The notes beneath the pieces were generated by a model. The model had not been told where the DNA came from. It saw only the letters and a list, made by a program, of their open reading frames with translations, and did not search any database. A stretch of DNA of 64,000 bases, taken from BRH-c25 sp035627615 (GTDB lineage Bacteria; Bacillota; Clostridia; Lutisporales; Lutisporaceae). The position numbers and the translations under genes were made by a program. Positions 8,384-17,073 of this stretch are shown here, in pieces. Every line of letters starts with the position of its first letter. Positions within the stretch are counted from its first letter, which is position 1. The stretch lies in contig DASPLL010000018.1 of NCBI GenBank assembly GCA_035627615.1, forward strand, positions 145,931 through 209,930, in the 5' to 3' direction.

Positions 8384-9232
8384 ATGGAAATTCTTAAGCC
8401 GGGTAGAATTCTTGTGGATTATGGGCCCGTGACTATGGTCATCGAGGCTTCTCGCAAAGGAAAACCTGATACGGAGGCAGCCTTATCCGGGGCTGAAATT
8501 GTGCCGGTCATGCTGGAACAGGTAAGGAAATTTTTGCCGGAGGCCCGCACAGAAGTGGCGAAACTTTCATTCGGCCTTGAGCCTGCGTATCCGGAGGTTT
8601 TCCGGAAAATGGTGGCTGCCGTCCGTGCATTGGGAGAACCTGACTTTACCCCGATGGCCGCCGTGGCCGGCAGTTTTTCGGAAATGGTGAAAGATACGGT
8701 GGTGGCCGCAGGGGCCGACAGGGTCTGTGTCAACAACGGAGGAGATATTTCATTATACCTGGCGGACGACGGACGACCCTTTCGGGTAGGAATTTTGCGT
8801 GATCTGGCGGAAGGCAAGGTCACCCACGTGATTCCCCTCGGGAAGGACGACAATATCCGGGGAATCGCCACCAGCGGTTTTGGAGGGCGCAGCTTAACGA
8901 AGGGAGTCGCTTCGGCGGTCACGGTTTTGTCGGCCCATGCTTCTTATGCGGATGCGGCGGCAACTGCCGTAGCAAATGCAACGAATTGTACGAGCCCTGC
9001 GGTGGTAAAATGCCTGGCTCAGGAATTGGACAGCCAGACAGATATTAACAATCATATGGTTACGAAAAGTATCGGCATCTTAAACAGGGAAGAGATAGAG
9101 ACGGCCCTAAGCAGCGGGATGCAATGCGCAGAGAGGCTGATTCGCGAGAATATGATCCAGGGAGTTGTTATCTTTTTACAAGGGCAGATGCGGTCATGGC
9201 CGCAGCAGATTGCCAAATGTATTCAGCAGTGA
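8384..9232 (+). CDS. UPF0280 family protein (ApbE-like fold)
   Basis: 282 residues, recognisable as UPF0280 by the block VNNGGDISLYL, the run GIATSGFGGRS followed by LTKGVASAVTVLS, and ASYADAAATAVAN. The family is related in fold to ApbE flavin transferases (compare the GG-D-I and T-S-G and D-A-A-T-A elements) but its biochemical role is not established as far as I know. It starts 15 bases after the reductase gene with GAGG upstream, so it is translationally close to it. Inference: it may install or hold a flavin needed by the reductase or the flavoprotein downstream. It is soluble, with no signal peptide. Confidence 0.82.
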   Translation: MEILKPGRILVDYGPVTMVIEASRKGKPDTEAALSGAEIVPVMLEQVRKFLPEARTEVAKLSFGLEPAYPEVFRKMVAAVRALGEPDFTPMAAVAGSFSEMVKDTVVAAGADRVCVNNGGDISLYLADDGRPFRVGILRDLAEGKVTHVIPLGKDDNIRGIATSGFGGRSLTKGVASAVTVLSAHASYADAAATAVANATNCTSPAVVKCLAQELDSQTDINNHMVTKSIGILNREEIETALSSGMQCAERLIRENMIQGVVIFLQGQMRSWPQQIAKCIQQ

Positions 9233-9247
9233 AAGGGGGAGATCAAT

Positions 9248-11749
9248 TTGAATGAAATCGGCTTGTTTTCTACTATTAAAATTAATACTTTAGAACTACC
9301 CAATCGGATCATGATGTCACCGGCTTTTTCCAATGGCGCCGCTTCAGGCGGTTATGTGACGAAGGACGTTATCAAGCATTACCAGGCCCGGGCTCATTCC
9401 GGAATCGGCCTGATCATGACGGAGCACACCAGCGTCAATTCTTATTACATTCATCCCGGCAACCGGCTTCAAATCAGTAAGGATGAACACATCGAGGGAA
9501 TGGCGAAACTGGTGGAAGCCGTCCATGGAGAAGGGATCAAAATAGCGCTGCAGATCGCTCACTCTATTCAAGGGGTAGGATTGAAACCTGCCGACTTGTC
9601 CAAGGAGACTTGTTACGAAATTATTGAGGACTTTGTAGCAGGCGCCAGACGGGCGGCGGAAGCCGGGTTTGACGCCATCGAATTTCATTTTGCCCATACC
9701 TACACCCTGGCCGACTTTATATCCAGGCGGACTAACCAACGGACCGATGAATTCGGCGGTGATATTTATGGCCGGATGAGGATACACCTGGAAATCGTCC
9801 GGCGGGTCAGAGAATTATTAGGGAAGGATTACCCGCTTTTTGCCAGAATTGACGGTGAGGAGTTTGTGATCGACGGCAACACTCTGGTTCATTCCGGCAT
9901 TTTTGCCCGGGAGTTGGAAAAGGCCGGAATCGACTGTCTGGATGTGACAGCCGGCGTGAGATTTGATGACGCCCCGGTGAAAGGCTACAGCGATATCAGG
10001 GGCAAACCCACGGCGGAATTTCCCGATGGCCCTAACGTTTATCTGGCGGAAGCCATCAAAAAGCTGGTTACAGTACCGGTCATCACGGTAGGAAAGCTTG
10101 GAAATCCCGAGTTTGCCGAGAGCGTGATCCGGGAGGGACGGGCCGATATGATCGCCCTGGCCCGGCCCCTGCTGGCTGACGCCATGTGGGTGGATAAAGT
10201 CAGGCACAAGCGGTATGACTTGATCAAAGAGTGTCTCTATTGTACGGAATGTCTTTATGAACGTTACGACGCTCAGGCGCCGATCCACTGTATGCGTTAT
10301 GCCTGCCAGAATGCCTGCCCGGCCAACGTGGATGTGCCGGTTTATCTTGATCTGGTTGCTCAGAAAAAATATCAAGAAGCTTACCAGACGATCCAGCTGG
10401 AGAATCCCCTGGCGATGATCTGCGGCAGAGTCTGCAATCATCCTTGCGAGGATTATTGCGTCCGGGTCAGGTATGATGAGGCCATTGCGATTAAAGGCGT
10501 GAAGCGTTTTGCGACGGACCAGGTGTTGAAAGCTGAAAAGAAATTCCCCGTCCCGGAGACAGCAAAAAGCAATGGGACCAAGGTGGCTGTTATCGGTTCC
10601 GGACCTTCCGGCCTGACCTGCGCCTTTTATCTTCAGAAAAAAGGGTATGAAGTGACGATCTTCGAAGCGCTTCCGGTGGCCGGCGGTATGCTGGCGGTTG
10701 GACTTCCCGCTTATCGTTTGCCAAAAGCGCTGCTGGCCCAGGAGATCCAGGTGATCCGGGAGATGGGCGTAGAAATCAAAACAAATACCCGGCTCGGACG
10801 GGATATCAGCTTGGCAGGATTAAAGGAGCAAGGGTATCAGGCGGTGTATCTGGCGGTGGGGACCCATCAGAACCGTTCCCTGGGGATTCCGGGAGAGAAT
10901 TTGCAAGGCGTCTTGCCCGGAGTCGATTTCCTGCGGGACGTCAGTCTGGAGCGGAGTCCCGGCGTCCAGGGAAAACAGGCGCTGGTCATCGGAGGCGGAA
11001 ACGTGGCCGTTGATGTAGCCAGGAGTCTTTGGCGGCTTGGAGCGGCCCAGGTCCATCTTTACTGTCTAGAATCCCGAGAGCAAATGCCTGCTTTTAAGGA
11101 TGAAGTAGCAGAAGCTTTGGAAGAAGGAATCTCTATCCATAACGGCTGGGGTCCCCAGGAGATCTTAGGTGAAAACAGCCGGGTCAAAGAAGTTCTGTTT
11201 AAGGCTTGCGCCTCCGTTTTTGATAAAGAAGGACGATTTGCTCCCGTTTATGATGAAAGCAAGACTAAGTATGCGGATGCGGACATCGTGGTTACCGCTA
11301 TCGGACAGGCTGTAGAGCTGTCCTTTAACACATCGGAACCGAAGATCCAAGCCCTCAGGAATTCCTTGATTAAGGCCGGTAGTTTCTGTGCCACCAATCT
11401 TCCGGGAATTTTTGCCGGCGGCGATTGCGTCAGCGGACCCAGTTCCGTGGTGGAAGCCGTAAAGTACGGAAAAGAAGCGGCAGCTTCCATTGACAGCTAT
11501 TTTGGCGGCGACGGGCAAATCATTGACCATAAGGATTTCGTTCGCAAGTTAAATCGCCCTGTTACAGAGGAAAAATTAATCCGTGAGAAGATGCCTTCCA
11601 TACCGCGGGAGGATAGGAAAGCCGGTTTTGCTGAAGTGGAGGCTGGCTTTAGTGAAACAGCGGCAGAAAATGAATGTAAACGTTGCTTGCGCTGCGATGT
11701 GCAAAGAGAATACCAGGCAGTCTTACTGGGAGCTAAAAGATCATCTTAA
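9248..11749 (+). CDS. Old-Yellow-Enzyme / GltD-type fusion Fe-S flavoprotein
   Basis: 833 residues. About 1-335 is an FMN-binding OYE TIM barrel (PNRIMMSPAF, FHFAHTYTLADFISRRTNQRTDEFGG). It is followed by a trimethylamine-dehydrogenase-like cluster motif (CLYCTEC...C), then a GltD-type N-terminal Fe-S domain (CQNACPANVDVPVYLDLV, CGRVCNHPCEDYC), an FAD dinucleotide fold (VIGSGPSGLTCAFYL), an NAD(P) fold (VIGGGNVAVDVARSL), the GDCVSGPSSVVEAV FAD end motif, and a last cysteine cluster (ECKRCLRCD). FadH and TMADH relatives lack the GltD-type front end, so this is an extended electron-input module. Start is TTG 9248 after AAAGGGGGAG. Likely role: NAD(P)H- or ferredoxin-linked reduction of an alpha,beta-unsaturated intermediate, or reverse oxidation. 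Confidence 0.85.
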   Translation: MNEIGLFSTIKINTLELPNRIMMSPAFSNGAASGGYVTKDVIKHYQARAHSGIGLIMTEHTSVNSYYIHPGNRLQISKDEHIEGMAKLVEAVHGEGIKIALQIAHSIQGVGLKPADLSKETCYEIIEDFVAGARRAAEAGFDAIEFHFAHTYTLADFISRRTNQRTDEFGGDIYGRMRIHLEIVRRVRELLGKDYPLFARIDGEEFVIDGNTLVHSGIFARELEKAGIDCLDVTAGVRFDDAPVKGYSDIRGKPTAEFPDGPNVYLAEAIKKLVTVPVITVGKLGNPEFAESVIREGRADMIALARPLLADAMWVDKVRHKRYDLIKECLYCTECLYERYDAQAPIHCMRYACQNACPANVDVPVYLDLVAQKKYQEAYQTIQLENPLAMICGRVCNHPCEDYCVRVRYDEAIAIKGVKRFATDQVLKAEKKFPVPETAKSNGTKVAVIGSGPSGLTCAFYLQKKGYEVTIFEALPVAGGMLAVGLPAYRLPKALLAQEIQVIREMGVEIKTNTRLGRDISLAGLKEQGYQAVYLAVGTHQNRSLGIPGENLQGVLPGVDFLRDVSLERSPGVQGKQALVIGGGNVAVDVARSLWRLGAAQVHLYCLESREQMPAFKDEVAEALEEGISIHNGWGPQEILGENSRVKEVLFKACASVFDKEGRFAPVYDESKTKYADADIVVTAIGQAVELSFNTSEPKIQALRNSLIKAGSFCATNLPGIFAGGDCVSGPSSVVEAVKYGKEAAASIDSYFGGDGQIIDHKDFVRKLNRPVTEEKLIREKMPSIPREDRKAGFAEVEAGFSETAAENECKRCLRCDVQREYQAVLLGAKRSS

Positions 11750-11788
11750 AGGCAGCCTTATATTAAAGAAATGGCAAGGGGATATCAT

Positions 11789-12583
11789 ATGCTGATAGTC
11801 GGAAATTTTGGCAATTTGCGCTTCAAACAGATCAATGATCTCATAGTTAATCGCAAAATGGATGAAATAAAGAGTTTGCTCAAAGAGCAGGTCCAGTTAG
11901 GCGTTCATTATCTGAATACCGGACAACTCGATCTGTCTTCAGGGAACATGGAGAATGTGAAGTGGTTTTTGCATGCCGCCCAAGAGGAAGCAGAGATCCC
12001 CCTGTTTATTAATAATCCTTCGCCGGAAACGCTGGACCAGGTCTTGTCCCTTTGCAATCATGGGCAGCCCATTCTTAATTTGGTTTTAGCCGAACGCAAA
12101 CATCTTCCGGAATTTTTGCCTTTTATCAAAAAGTATAACGCCAAGGTCGTTGGTTTGCTAATGCCGGACGATACACCTCCTGAAAGCGCCCGGCAAAGGA
12201 TCGAAGCCGCCCGGATGATTGTAGGAGCATTACGGGAAGAAGGGGTGGCGGAAAAGGATATTTACCTTGACCCATTTATTAAGCCGATTTGTAACAATAC
12301 CAGGGCAGGTGTTGAAGTCCTTGAGGCGATCCGGTCTATCAAACAGCAATTTACGGAAGTGAATTTTATTTGCAGCATCTCAAATATCTCTTTTGGGTTG
12401 CCAAACAGCAAATTAATCGATCAGACCTTTTTAATTCAATTAATGACTGCGGGTATGAATGCTTTTATCTTAGATCCGCTGGAGAAGGATCTTCGAACAG
12501 CCTTTTTTATTTCGCGGATGCTGTTGGGCCAGGATGCCTTTTGCCGTGAATACCTGACCGCCCATTGGCAAGGGATGATCTAA
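11789..12583 (+). CDS. Pterin-dependent methyltransferase-like protein (AcsE/MtrH-type TIM barrel)
   Basis: 264 residues resembling methyltetrahydrofolate:corrinoid methyltransferases of the dihydropteroate-synthase superfamily: an N-terminal stretch of the form GVHYLNTGQ, PLFINNPSPETLDQVL, DIYLDPFIKPICNN and CSISNISFGLPN (the region where pterin enzymes have the N-x-S-FGLP signature). ATG 11789 is preferred over 11771 because AAGGGGAT sits correctly before it. Known family members move a methyl group between methyl-THF and a corrinoid protein. No corrinoid-binding protein is encoded in the window, so the acceptor is unknown. Its position inside the operon suggests a one-carbon group is removed from or added to the substrate. 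Confidence 0.75.
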   Translation: MLIVGNFGNLRFKQINDLIVNRKMDEIKSLLKEQVQLGVHYLNTGQLDLSSGNMENVKWFLHAAQEEAEIPLFINNPSPETLDQVLSLCNHGQPILNLVLAERKHLPEFLPFIKKYNAKVVGLLMPDDTPPESARQRIEAARMIVGALREEGVAEKDIYLDPFIKPICNNTRAGVEVLEAIRSIKQQFTEVNFICSISNISFGLPNSKLIDQTFLIQLMTAGMNAFILDPLEKDLRTAFFISRMLLGQDAFCREYLTAHWQGMI

Positions 12584-12600
12584 AGAGGAGGAATCAAGAA

Positions 12601-13959
12601 ATGAAAGAACTGAGAATATTATCTCCTTGCGGGATACTCGGTTATGGCTTTCCCAAAGAATCATTTTTAACCGGGGTCAGCAAAAAACCGGATATCATCG
12701 CCGTAGACGCCGGTTCCACCGACGCCGGGCCGCACAAGCTGGGAGCCGGAGTCGGCATTGTCAGTAAGCAGGCCACCAAGAAAGATCTGGAGCTTATGCT
12801 GAAAGCAGGTTTTGAATTAAAGATCCCCGTCGTCATCGGTTCAGCAGGCGGGTCCGGCGCTAAACCCCATGTGGAATGGACTATGCAGATTATTAAGGAA
12901 ATTTGCGAAGAACAACAGTTGCATTTTAAGACCGCGATTATCTGGGCCGATATCGATAAATCCTATATCAAAACCAAAATGAAGAAAGGCGACGTAGCGC
13001 CTTTGGGACCTGCGCCGGAATTAACGGAAGAGGCTCTGGATCTGACCACCGATGTGGTAAGCCAGATGGGGCATGAACCGATCATCGAAGCGCTGGACAA
13101 GGGGGCTCAACTGATTGTGGCGGGGCGTTGCTACGACCCTTCCGTTTTCGCCGCCTATGCCATTCACAAGGGCTATGACCCGGGACTGGCCTATCATTTA
13201 GGTAAAATATTGGAATGCGGTGCCTTATGCGCGGAGCCTGGCACCACCAAAGACTGTATTATGGGATATTTGCGGGAAGACCATTTCCTGGTCGAACCCA
13301 TGAATCCTAAAAGAAAATGTTATATCACCACGGTAGCGGCCCATACCTTGTATGAAAAAGAACATCCCTATCACCTTTTCGGACCCGGACTGGAGCTTGA
13401 TTTATCCGGTTGTACGTTCGAACAGCAGGGGGATGGCGTGGTAAAGGCTGCCGGAAGCAAGTTTATCAAGCCGCGGGAGTATTACCTGAAGATGGAAGGC
13501 GCGGCTAAGGTAGCCTACCGCACCTTGGTTATCGCAGGAATCAGGGATCCGATTATGATCCAAAACATTGAAGCCATCAAGGCGGAAGTGATTGAGCAGG
13601 TCGCCGCCTATTTTGAGGAGATCCCCCGTTCCGAGTATCAGATTATCTTCCATTTATATGGCAAAGACGGAGTCATGGGTCCCCTTGAACCGGTGAAGGA
13701 AACAAAAAGCCATGAGCTGGGGATGGTGATGGAGGTGGTTGCTTCCACCCAAGACTTGGCAAATGTGATCTGCTCCTCGGCCCGGTCGACCATGATGCAC
13801 TATGGATATAAAGGAAGGAAATCGACGGCGGGTAACCTGGCTTTTCTGTATTCGCCTTCGGACATCGTCTTTGGGCCGGTCTATAAATTCACCGTCTACC
13901 ATCTGATGCGGGTAGACCATCCCTGTGAACTTGTTAAATTTGAATATCTGGAGTTATAA
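12601..13959 (+). CDS. AtuA family (DUF1446) acyclic terpene utilization-like protein
   Basis: 452 residues. Recognised by the N-terminal LSPCGILGYGFP, the DAGSTDAGPHKLG block, GSAGGSGAKPHVEWT, IVAGRCYDPSVFAAYA and the C-terminal APSDIVFGP-like stretch. The family name comes from the Pseudomonas terpene cluster, but catalytic function is unresolved. In longer relatives the C terminus is a second small domain; here that part is the separate downstream gene. ATG 12601 has AGAGGAGG 9 bases upstream; the upstream reading from 12565 overlaps the methyltransferase gene and lacks a ribosome site. I recall AtuA/DUF4387 pairs beside methylaspartate ammonia-lyase in other bacteria, which supports a role in this pathway. 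Confidence 0.85.
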   Translation: MKELRILSPCGILGYGFPKESFLTGVSKKPDIIAVDAGSTDAGPHKLGAGVGIVSKQATKKDLELMLKAGFELKIPVVIGSAGGSGAKPHVEWTMQIIKEICEEQQLHFKTAIIWADIDKSYIKTKMKKGDVAPLGPAPELTEEALDLTTDVVSQMGHEPIIEALDKGAQLIVAGRCYDPSVFAAYAIHKGYDPGLAYHLGKILECGALCAEPGTTKDCIMGYLREDHFLVEPMNPKRKCYITTVAAHTLYEKEHPYHLFGPGLELDLSGCTFEQQGDGVVKAAGSKFIKPREYYLKMEGAAKVAYRTLVIAGIRDPIMIQNIEAIKAEVIEQVAAYFEEIPRSEYQIIFHLYGKDGVMGPLEPVKETKSHELGMVMEVVASTQDLANVICSSARSTMMHYGYKGRKSTAGNLAFLYSPSDIVFGPVYKFTVYHLMRVDHPCELVKFEYLEL

Positions 13960-13975
13960 GCTGGGAGGAAGAAAA

Positions 13976-14299
13976 ATGATGGAGAACAATTCTCTTTATG
14001 ATCTGGCTAAAGTTCTGAGGAGCAAAAATTCGGGGCCTTTTGAATTGACCCTGGACGTGATCTTTGACGATCCGGGAAAATATTTTAAGGTAAAAAATTC
14101 CGGCGTCATCACAAAAGAATTGGTGTGTAAGCTTTACAACATCAAGCCGGAGGATATTTCTCACCTGGTGTTCTTTGATCCGGCCTTAGCTTTTAAGATC
14201 ACGATAAAAAGACCCATTGATTCAGGCAGTATCGGCGAAACGGATGTCTACGGCGCTCAACAGCATGCGCCTCTCATGGGTATTCAAATCCCCTTTTGA
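13976..14299 (+). CDS. DUF4387 family protein, AtuA partner
   Basis: 107 residues, matching DUF4387 by LYDLAKVLRSKNSGPFELTLD, the central LVCKLYNI and the C-terminal ending GSIGETDVYGAQQHAPL. It corresponds to the small C-terminal domain fused to AtuA in some organisms. It starts 16 bases after atuA with GGGAGG 7 bases before ATG 13976. It is the last gene before the strong hairpin at 14312-14350, so it closes the operon. No enzyme motif is visible; it probably forms a complex with AtuA. Confidence 0.85.
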   Translation: MMENNSLYDLAKVLRSKNSGPFELTLDVIFDDPGKYFKVKNSGVITKELVCKLYNIKPEDISHLVFFDPALAFKITIKRPIDSGSIGETDVYGAQQHAPLMGIQIPF

Positions 14300-14311
14300 C
14301 GATCGATAAAA

Positions 14312-14350
14312 ACAAGCAGCCATGCCAGTTCCCCCGGCATGGCTGCTTGT
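14312..14350. terminator. Terminator hairpin closing the catabolic operon
   Basis: Perfect 15-bp stem: ACAAGCAGCCATGCC pairs with GGCATGGCTGCTTGT across a 9-base loop. It lies 12 bases after the DUF4387 stop. The T tract is poor, but stem strength and position fit transcription termination. It also marks the border of the different base composition. Confidence 0.85.
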
Positions 14351-14409
14351 ATTGTGCGCACGGCATGCGCTCGACCATGCATGATAACCGGTTATAGGAG
14401 GTAAAGATA

Positions 14410-16455
14410 ATGAAGAAAGGTATTATTGGAAACTTTAAGATGAAGGGCATTAAAGGAAGAATCGTTATGTCTGTAGGTCTGCTTTTATTTATCGTATGCT
14501 GTCTTTTCGGAGGGATTTCTTACTACATATCCGGCAAATCATTGAATGCAAACATACAGGCTACGCTTCCACAGATAGTACAGCAGGCGTCCCAGACCCT
14601 GGAGAGCCGTGTGGAAGCACAGTTTCTTACTTTAGAGGCGATTGCGGAATTGGATGTGATTCAAAACCCCTCTTATATGCTTGAGGAAAAGTTCAAGATC
14701 CTCGATGATCAGCTTAATATGGCCGCGTATATAGATATCGGCCTTGCAGATACAGATGGAAAGGCAAACGTTTCAAACGGTAATAGCGATGTTTCTTTAA
14801 AAACAGTGGATGTCAAGGACCGGGATTATTTCAAGAAGGCGATTTCAGGAGAAAGAGCGGTGTCCGACCCCATGGTGAGCAGAGTAAACAATTCAAGAAT
14901 AATCATGTATGCCGTACCGATAAAATATCAGAACAAAACAATCGGTATTCTCATGGCAAGCAGGAACGGGAATGAATTAAGCGATCAGACCAGTGATATC
15001 AAGGTCGGAAAGACTGGAAACTGCTTTATGATAAACAAAACAGGCGTTATCATAGCCCATGACAACAATAATTATGTACTGGATATGATAAATTTTATAG
15101 AAGAAGTGAAAAAGGACCCTTCATTGAAACAAATAGCCGAGGTTCATCAGAAAATGGCTGCGGGCCAGACAGGATCAGACTCGTATGTTTTCAATGGTGT
15201 AGAAAATCTTGTCAGCTATACTACCGTAACAGGCACAAACTGGTCTATAGGTGTTGCCGCTCTTAAAGATGAAATGTTGTCCGGACTGAATTTGATGGTA
15301 AGGATTATAATCATCACCACGATACTGCTGCTTATAATCAGCATGGCTGCTGCGTACTACATAGCATCCAGGATTTCCAGACCGCTTGAGGCAGCAGCAG
15401 AGCATATAACTATAGTAGCTTCCGGAGATTTTACCAGGGAAACTGACCCCAGTTTCATGAAGATGAATGATGAAATAGGGATATTGACTAGATCCATCGA
15501 TTCGATGCAGAGTTCTTTAAAGATTCTGATAAAGGGAGTAAGGGACTCTTCCATCAATGTTGCCGAATCAATAGCTAATGCTCAGGGAAACATATCGATG
15601 CTTAACAGCGAGATAGAAGGGATATCCACAACGACGGAGGAGCTATCGGCAGGTATGGAGGAAACTGCTGCATCTTCCCAGGAAATGAATGCAACCACAT
15701 CCGAAATAGAAGGCGCTGTTGAAGGCATAGCAAAAAAGGCTCAGGAAGGTGTGATATCTGCCGAAGAAATAAACAAAAGAGCGAATGAACTGAAACAGAA
15801 CGCTATTAATTCCCAGCAGCAGGCAGACAGGATATATTCGACAACACAGGACAGTCTCAAAACGGCAATCGAACAATCCAAAACAGTAGAACAGATAGGA
15901 ACGCTTTCAGATGCCATACTACAAATCACGTCACAGACAAATCTCCTGGCGCTGAATGCAGCTATTGAGGCGGCGCGAGCCGGTGAAGCAGGGAAGGGAT
16001 TTGCAGTGGTCGCGGATGAGATAAGGAAGCTGGCTGAAGACTCTAAGAACACTGTAAACAAGATACAGGAGATTACAAAAACGGTTGTCGAATCGGTAGA
16101 GAACCTTTCGTCCAATTCGGAGAAGGTTCTGGATTTTATCGATAAGCAGGTTATAAAGGATTACAAGGAAATGGTGCTTACCGGAGAACAGTACAGCAGG
16201 GACGCTATATACCTGGATGATTTCGTGACAGAATTAAGCGCAACTACTCAGCAACTTGCAGCTTCGATTCAGAATATGGCTAAGGCAATATCTGAAGTGA
16301 CCGCATCCACTAACGAAGGTGCAGGCGGAACTACCGAGATAGCTCAGAATGCAGGGGATATATTGTTAAGATCGCAGGAAATTATCAATGAGACGACAAA
16401 GGTAAAAGACAGCTCTGCGATGCTCATGGATATGGTCAAAAGATTCAAGGTATAG
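14410..16455 (+). CDS. Methyl-accepting chemotaxis protein, Cache-type
   Basis: 681 residues. TM helix at about 17-38, an extracellular double-Cache-like sensor to about 295 (contains YIDIGLADTDGKA and RDYFKKAISGE), second TM helix near 296-320, HAMP, then a long cytoplasmic coiled coil with the MCP hairpin tip QTNLLALNAAIEAARAGEAG. ATG 14410 follows TAGGAGG. Senses a small extracellular ligand and signals to CheA. It lies just beyond the operon terminator, so it might sense the same substrate, but its codon use is that of the right-hand part. Ligand unknown. Confidence 0.93.
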   Translation: MKKGIIGNFKMKGIKGRIVMSVGLLLFIVCCLFGGISYYISGKSLNANIQATLPQIVQQASQTLESRVEAQFLTLEAIAELDVIQNPSYMLEEKFKILDDQLNMAAYIDIGLADTDGKANVSNGNSDVSLKTVDVKDRDYFKKAISGERAVSDPMVSRVNNSRIIMYAVPIKYQNKTIGILMASRNGNELSDQTSDIKVGKTGNCFMINKTGVIIAHDNNNYVLDMINFIEEVKKDPSLKQIAEVHQKMAAGQTGSDSYVFNGVENLVSYTTVTGTNWSIGVAALKDEMLSGLNLMVRIIIITTILLLIISMAAAYYIASRISRPLEAAAEHITIVASGDFTRETDPSFMKMNDEIGILTRSIDSMQSSLKILIKGVRDSSINVAESIANAQGNISMLNSEIEGISTTTEELSAGMEETAASSQEMNATTSEIEGAVEGIAKKAQEGVISAEEINKRANELKQNAINSQQQADRIYSTTQDSLKTAIEQSKTVEQIGTLSDAILQITSQTNLLALNAAIEAARAGEAGKGFAVVADEIRKLAEDSKNTVNKIQEITKTVVESVENLSSNSEKVLDFIDKQVIKDYKEMVLTGEQYSRDAIYLDDFVTELSATTQQLAASIQNMAKAISEVTASTNEGAGGTTEIAQNAGDILLRSQEIINETTKVKDSSAMLMDMVKRFKV

Positions 16456-16721
16456 AAATGAGGGGACCAGATGTGCCCAGTTGGCCCAATTACAGCATCA
16501 CTGTCATGTACTGAAAAGTAACGACTTAAAGCTGCGTATATTAGTGCATTTAAGATTTAGTAAAATATAAACAAATTCAAACATTATTAACAGATTATTA
16601 GTGGGTGGGTGAACCATGCATATATCAACCGCCTTTTGTAGAAAATACATATATTGCAAATCAGGCATGAATCGTAGGGAAAGGTTCATAACCGCTCAGC
16701 GATGAAAAGGGTGGGGACGGA
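16456..16721. other. Intergenic region before the germination locus, no gene seen
   Basis: AT-rich 266-base gap. Only a short reverse-strand reading with no good ribosome site is present. I found no clear promoter or hairpin; a forespore promoter for the downstream genes may lie here. Confidence 0.5.
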
Positions 16722-16928
16722 ATGTTCAGAATAATCAGGGATAATATCAGGAGCTTCCTGGATATTACGGTATTCATAACGATGATAGCAATTGGGATAT
16801 TCGCAATCCTGGAGGACTACAGGTATTTCTGGAAGGTAGAATTCCACAAGGATGCGGCTGTAACCTTCGGAATCGGACTGGCGTGCATAATCCTGCCCTT
16901 TGTTCTTCTGCTGGTATCACGGCTGTAG
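16722..16928 (+). CDS. Small two-helix membrane protein at germination locus
   Basis: 68 residues with hydrophobic segments at about 14-31 and 47-66, separated by a charged EDYRYFWKVEFHKD stretch. ATG 16722 follows a GGTGGGGACGG run that could serve as ribosome site. Small proteins of this kind are found near ger operons in Clostridium (CLC_0170-type), but I cannot confirm the family from sequence alone. An inverted repeat (GTGCCTCG at 16958, CGAGGCAC at 16991) separates it from the receptor operon. Confidence 0.6.
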   Translation: MFRIIRDNIRSFLDITVFITMIAIGIFAILEDYRYFWKVEFHKDAAVTFGIGLACIILPFVLLLVSRL

Positions 16929-17073
16929 CGGATAAAGGGAACATTCCGGGGAATATAGTGCCTCGTAAAGTATATCACTTCTTGAGCATGCGAGGCACCA
17001 AATCAAGGATGAGATTACTAATACTATGAAGGATAAGAAAGTTGTTGTATTAATAATCACTAGGAGGCATTTT

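Noticed and set aside
9818..10441. 207-residue minus-strand frame inside the OYE/GltD gene
   Set aside because: Shadow of a clear coding sequence in GC-rich DNA.
14410..16455. Chemoreceptor as part of the catabolic operon
   Set aside because: A strong terminator separates it and its codon use differs; a functional link remains only a guess.
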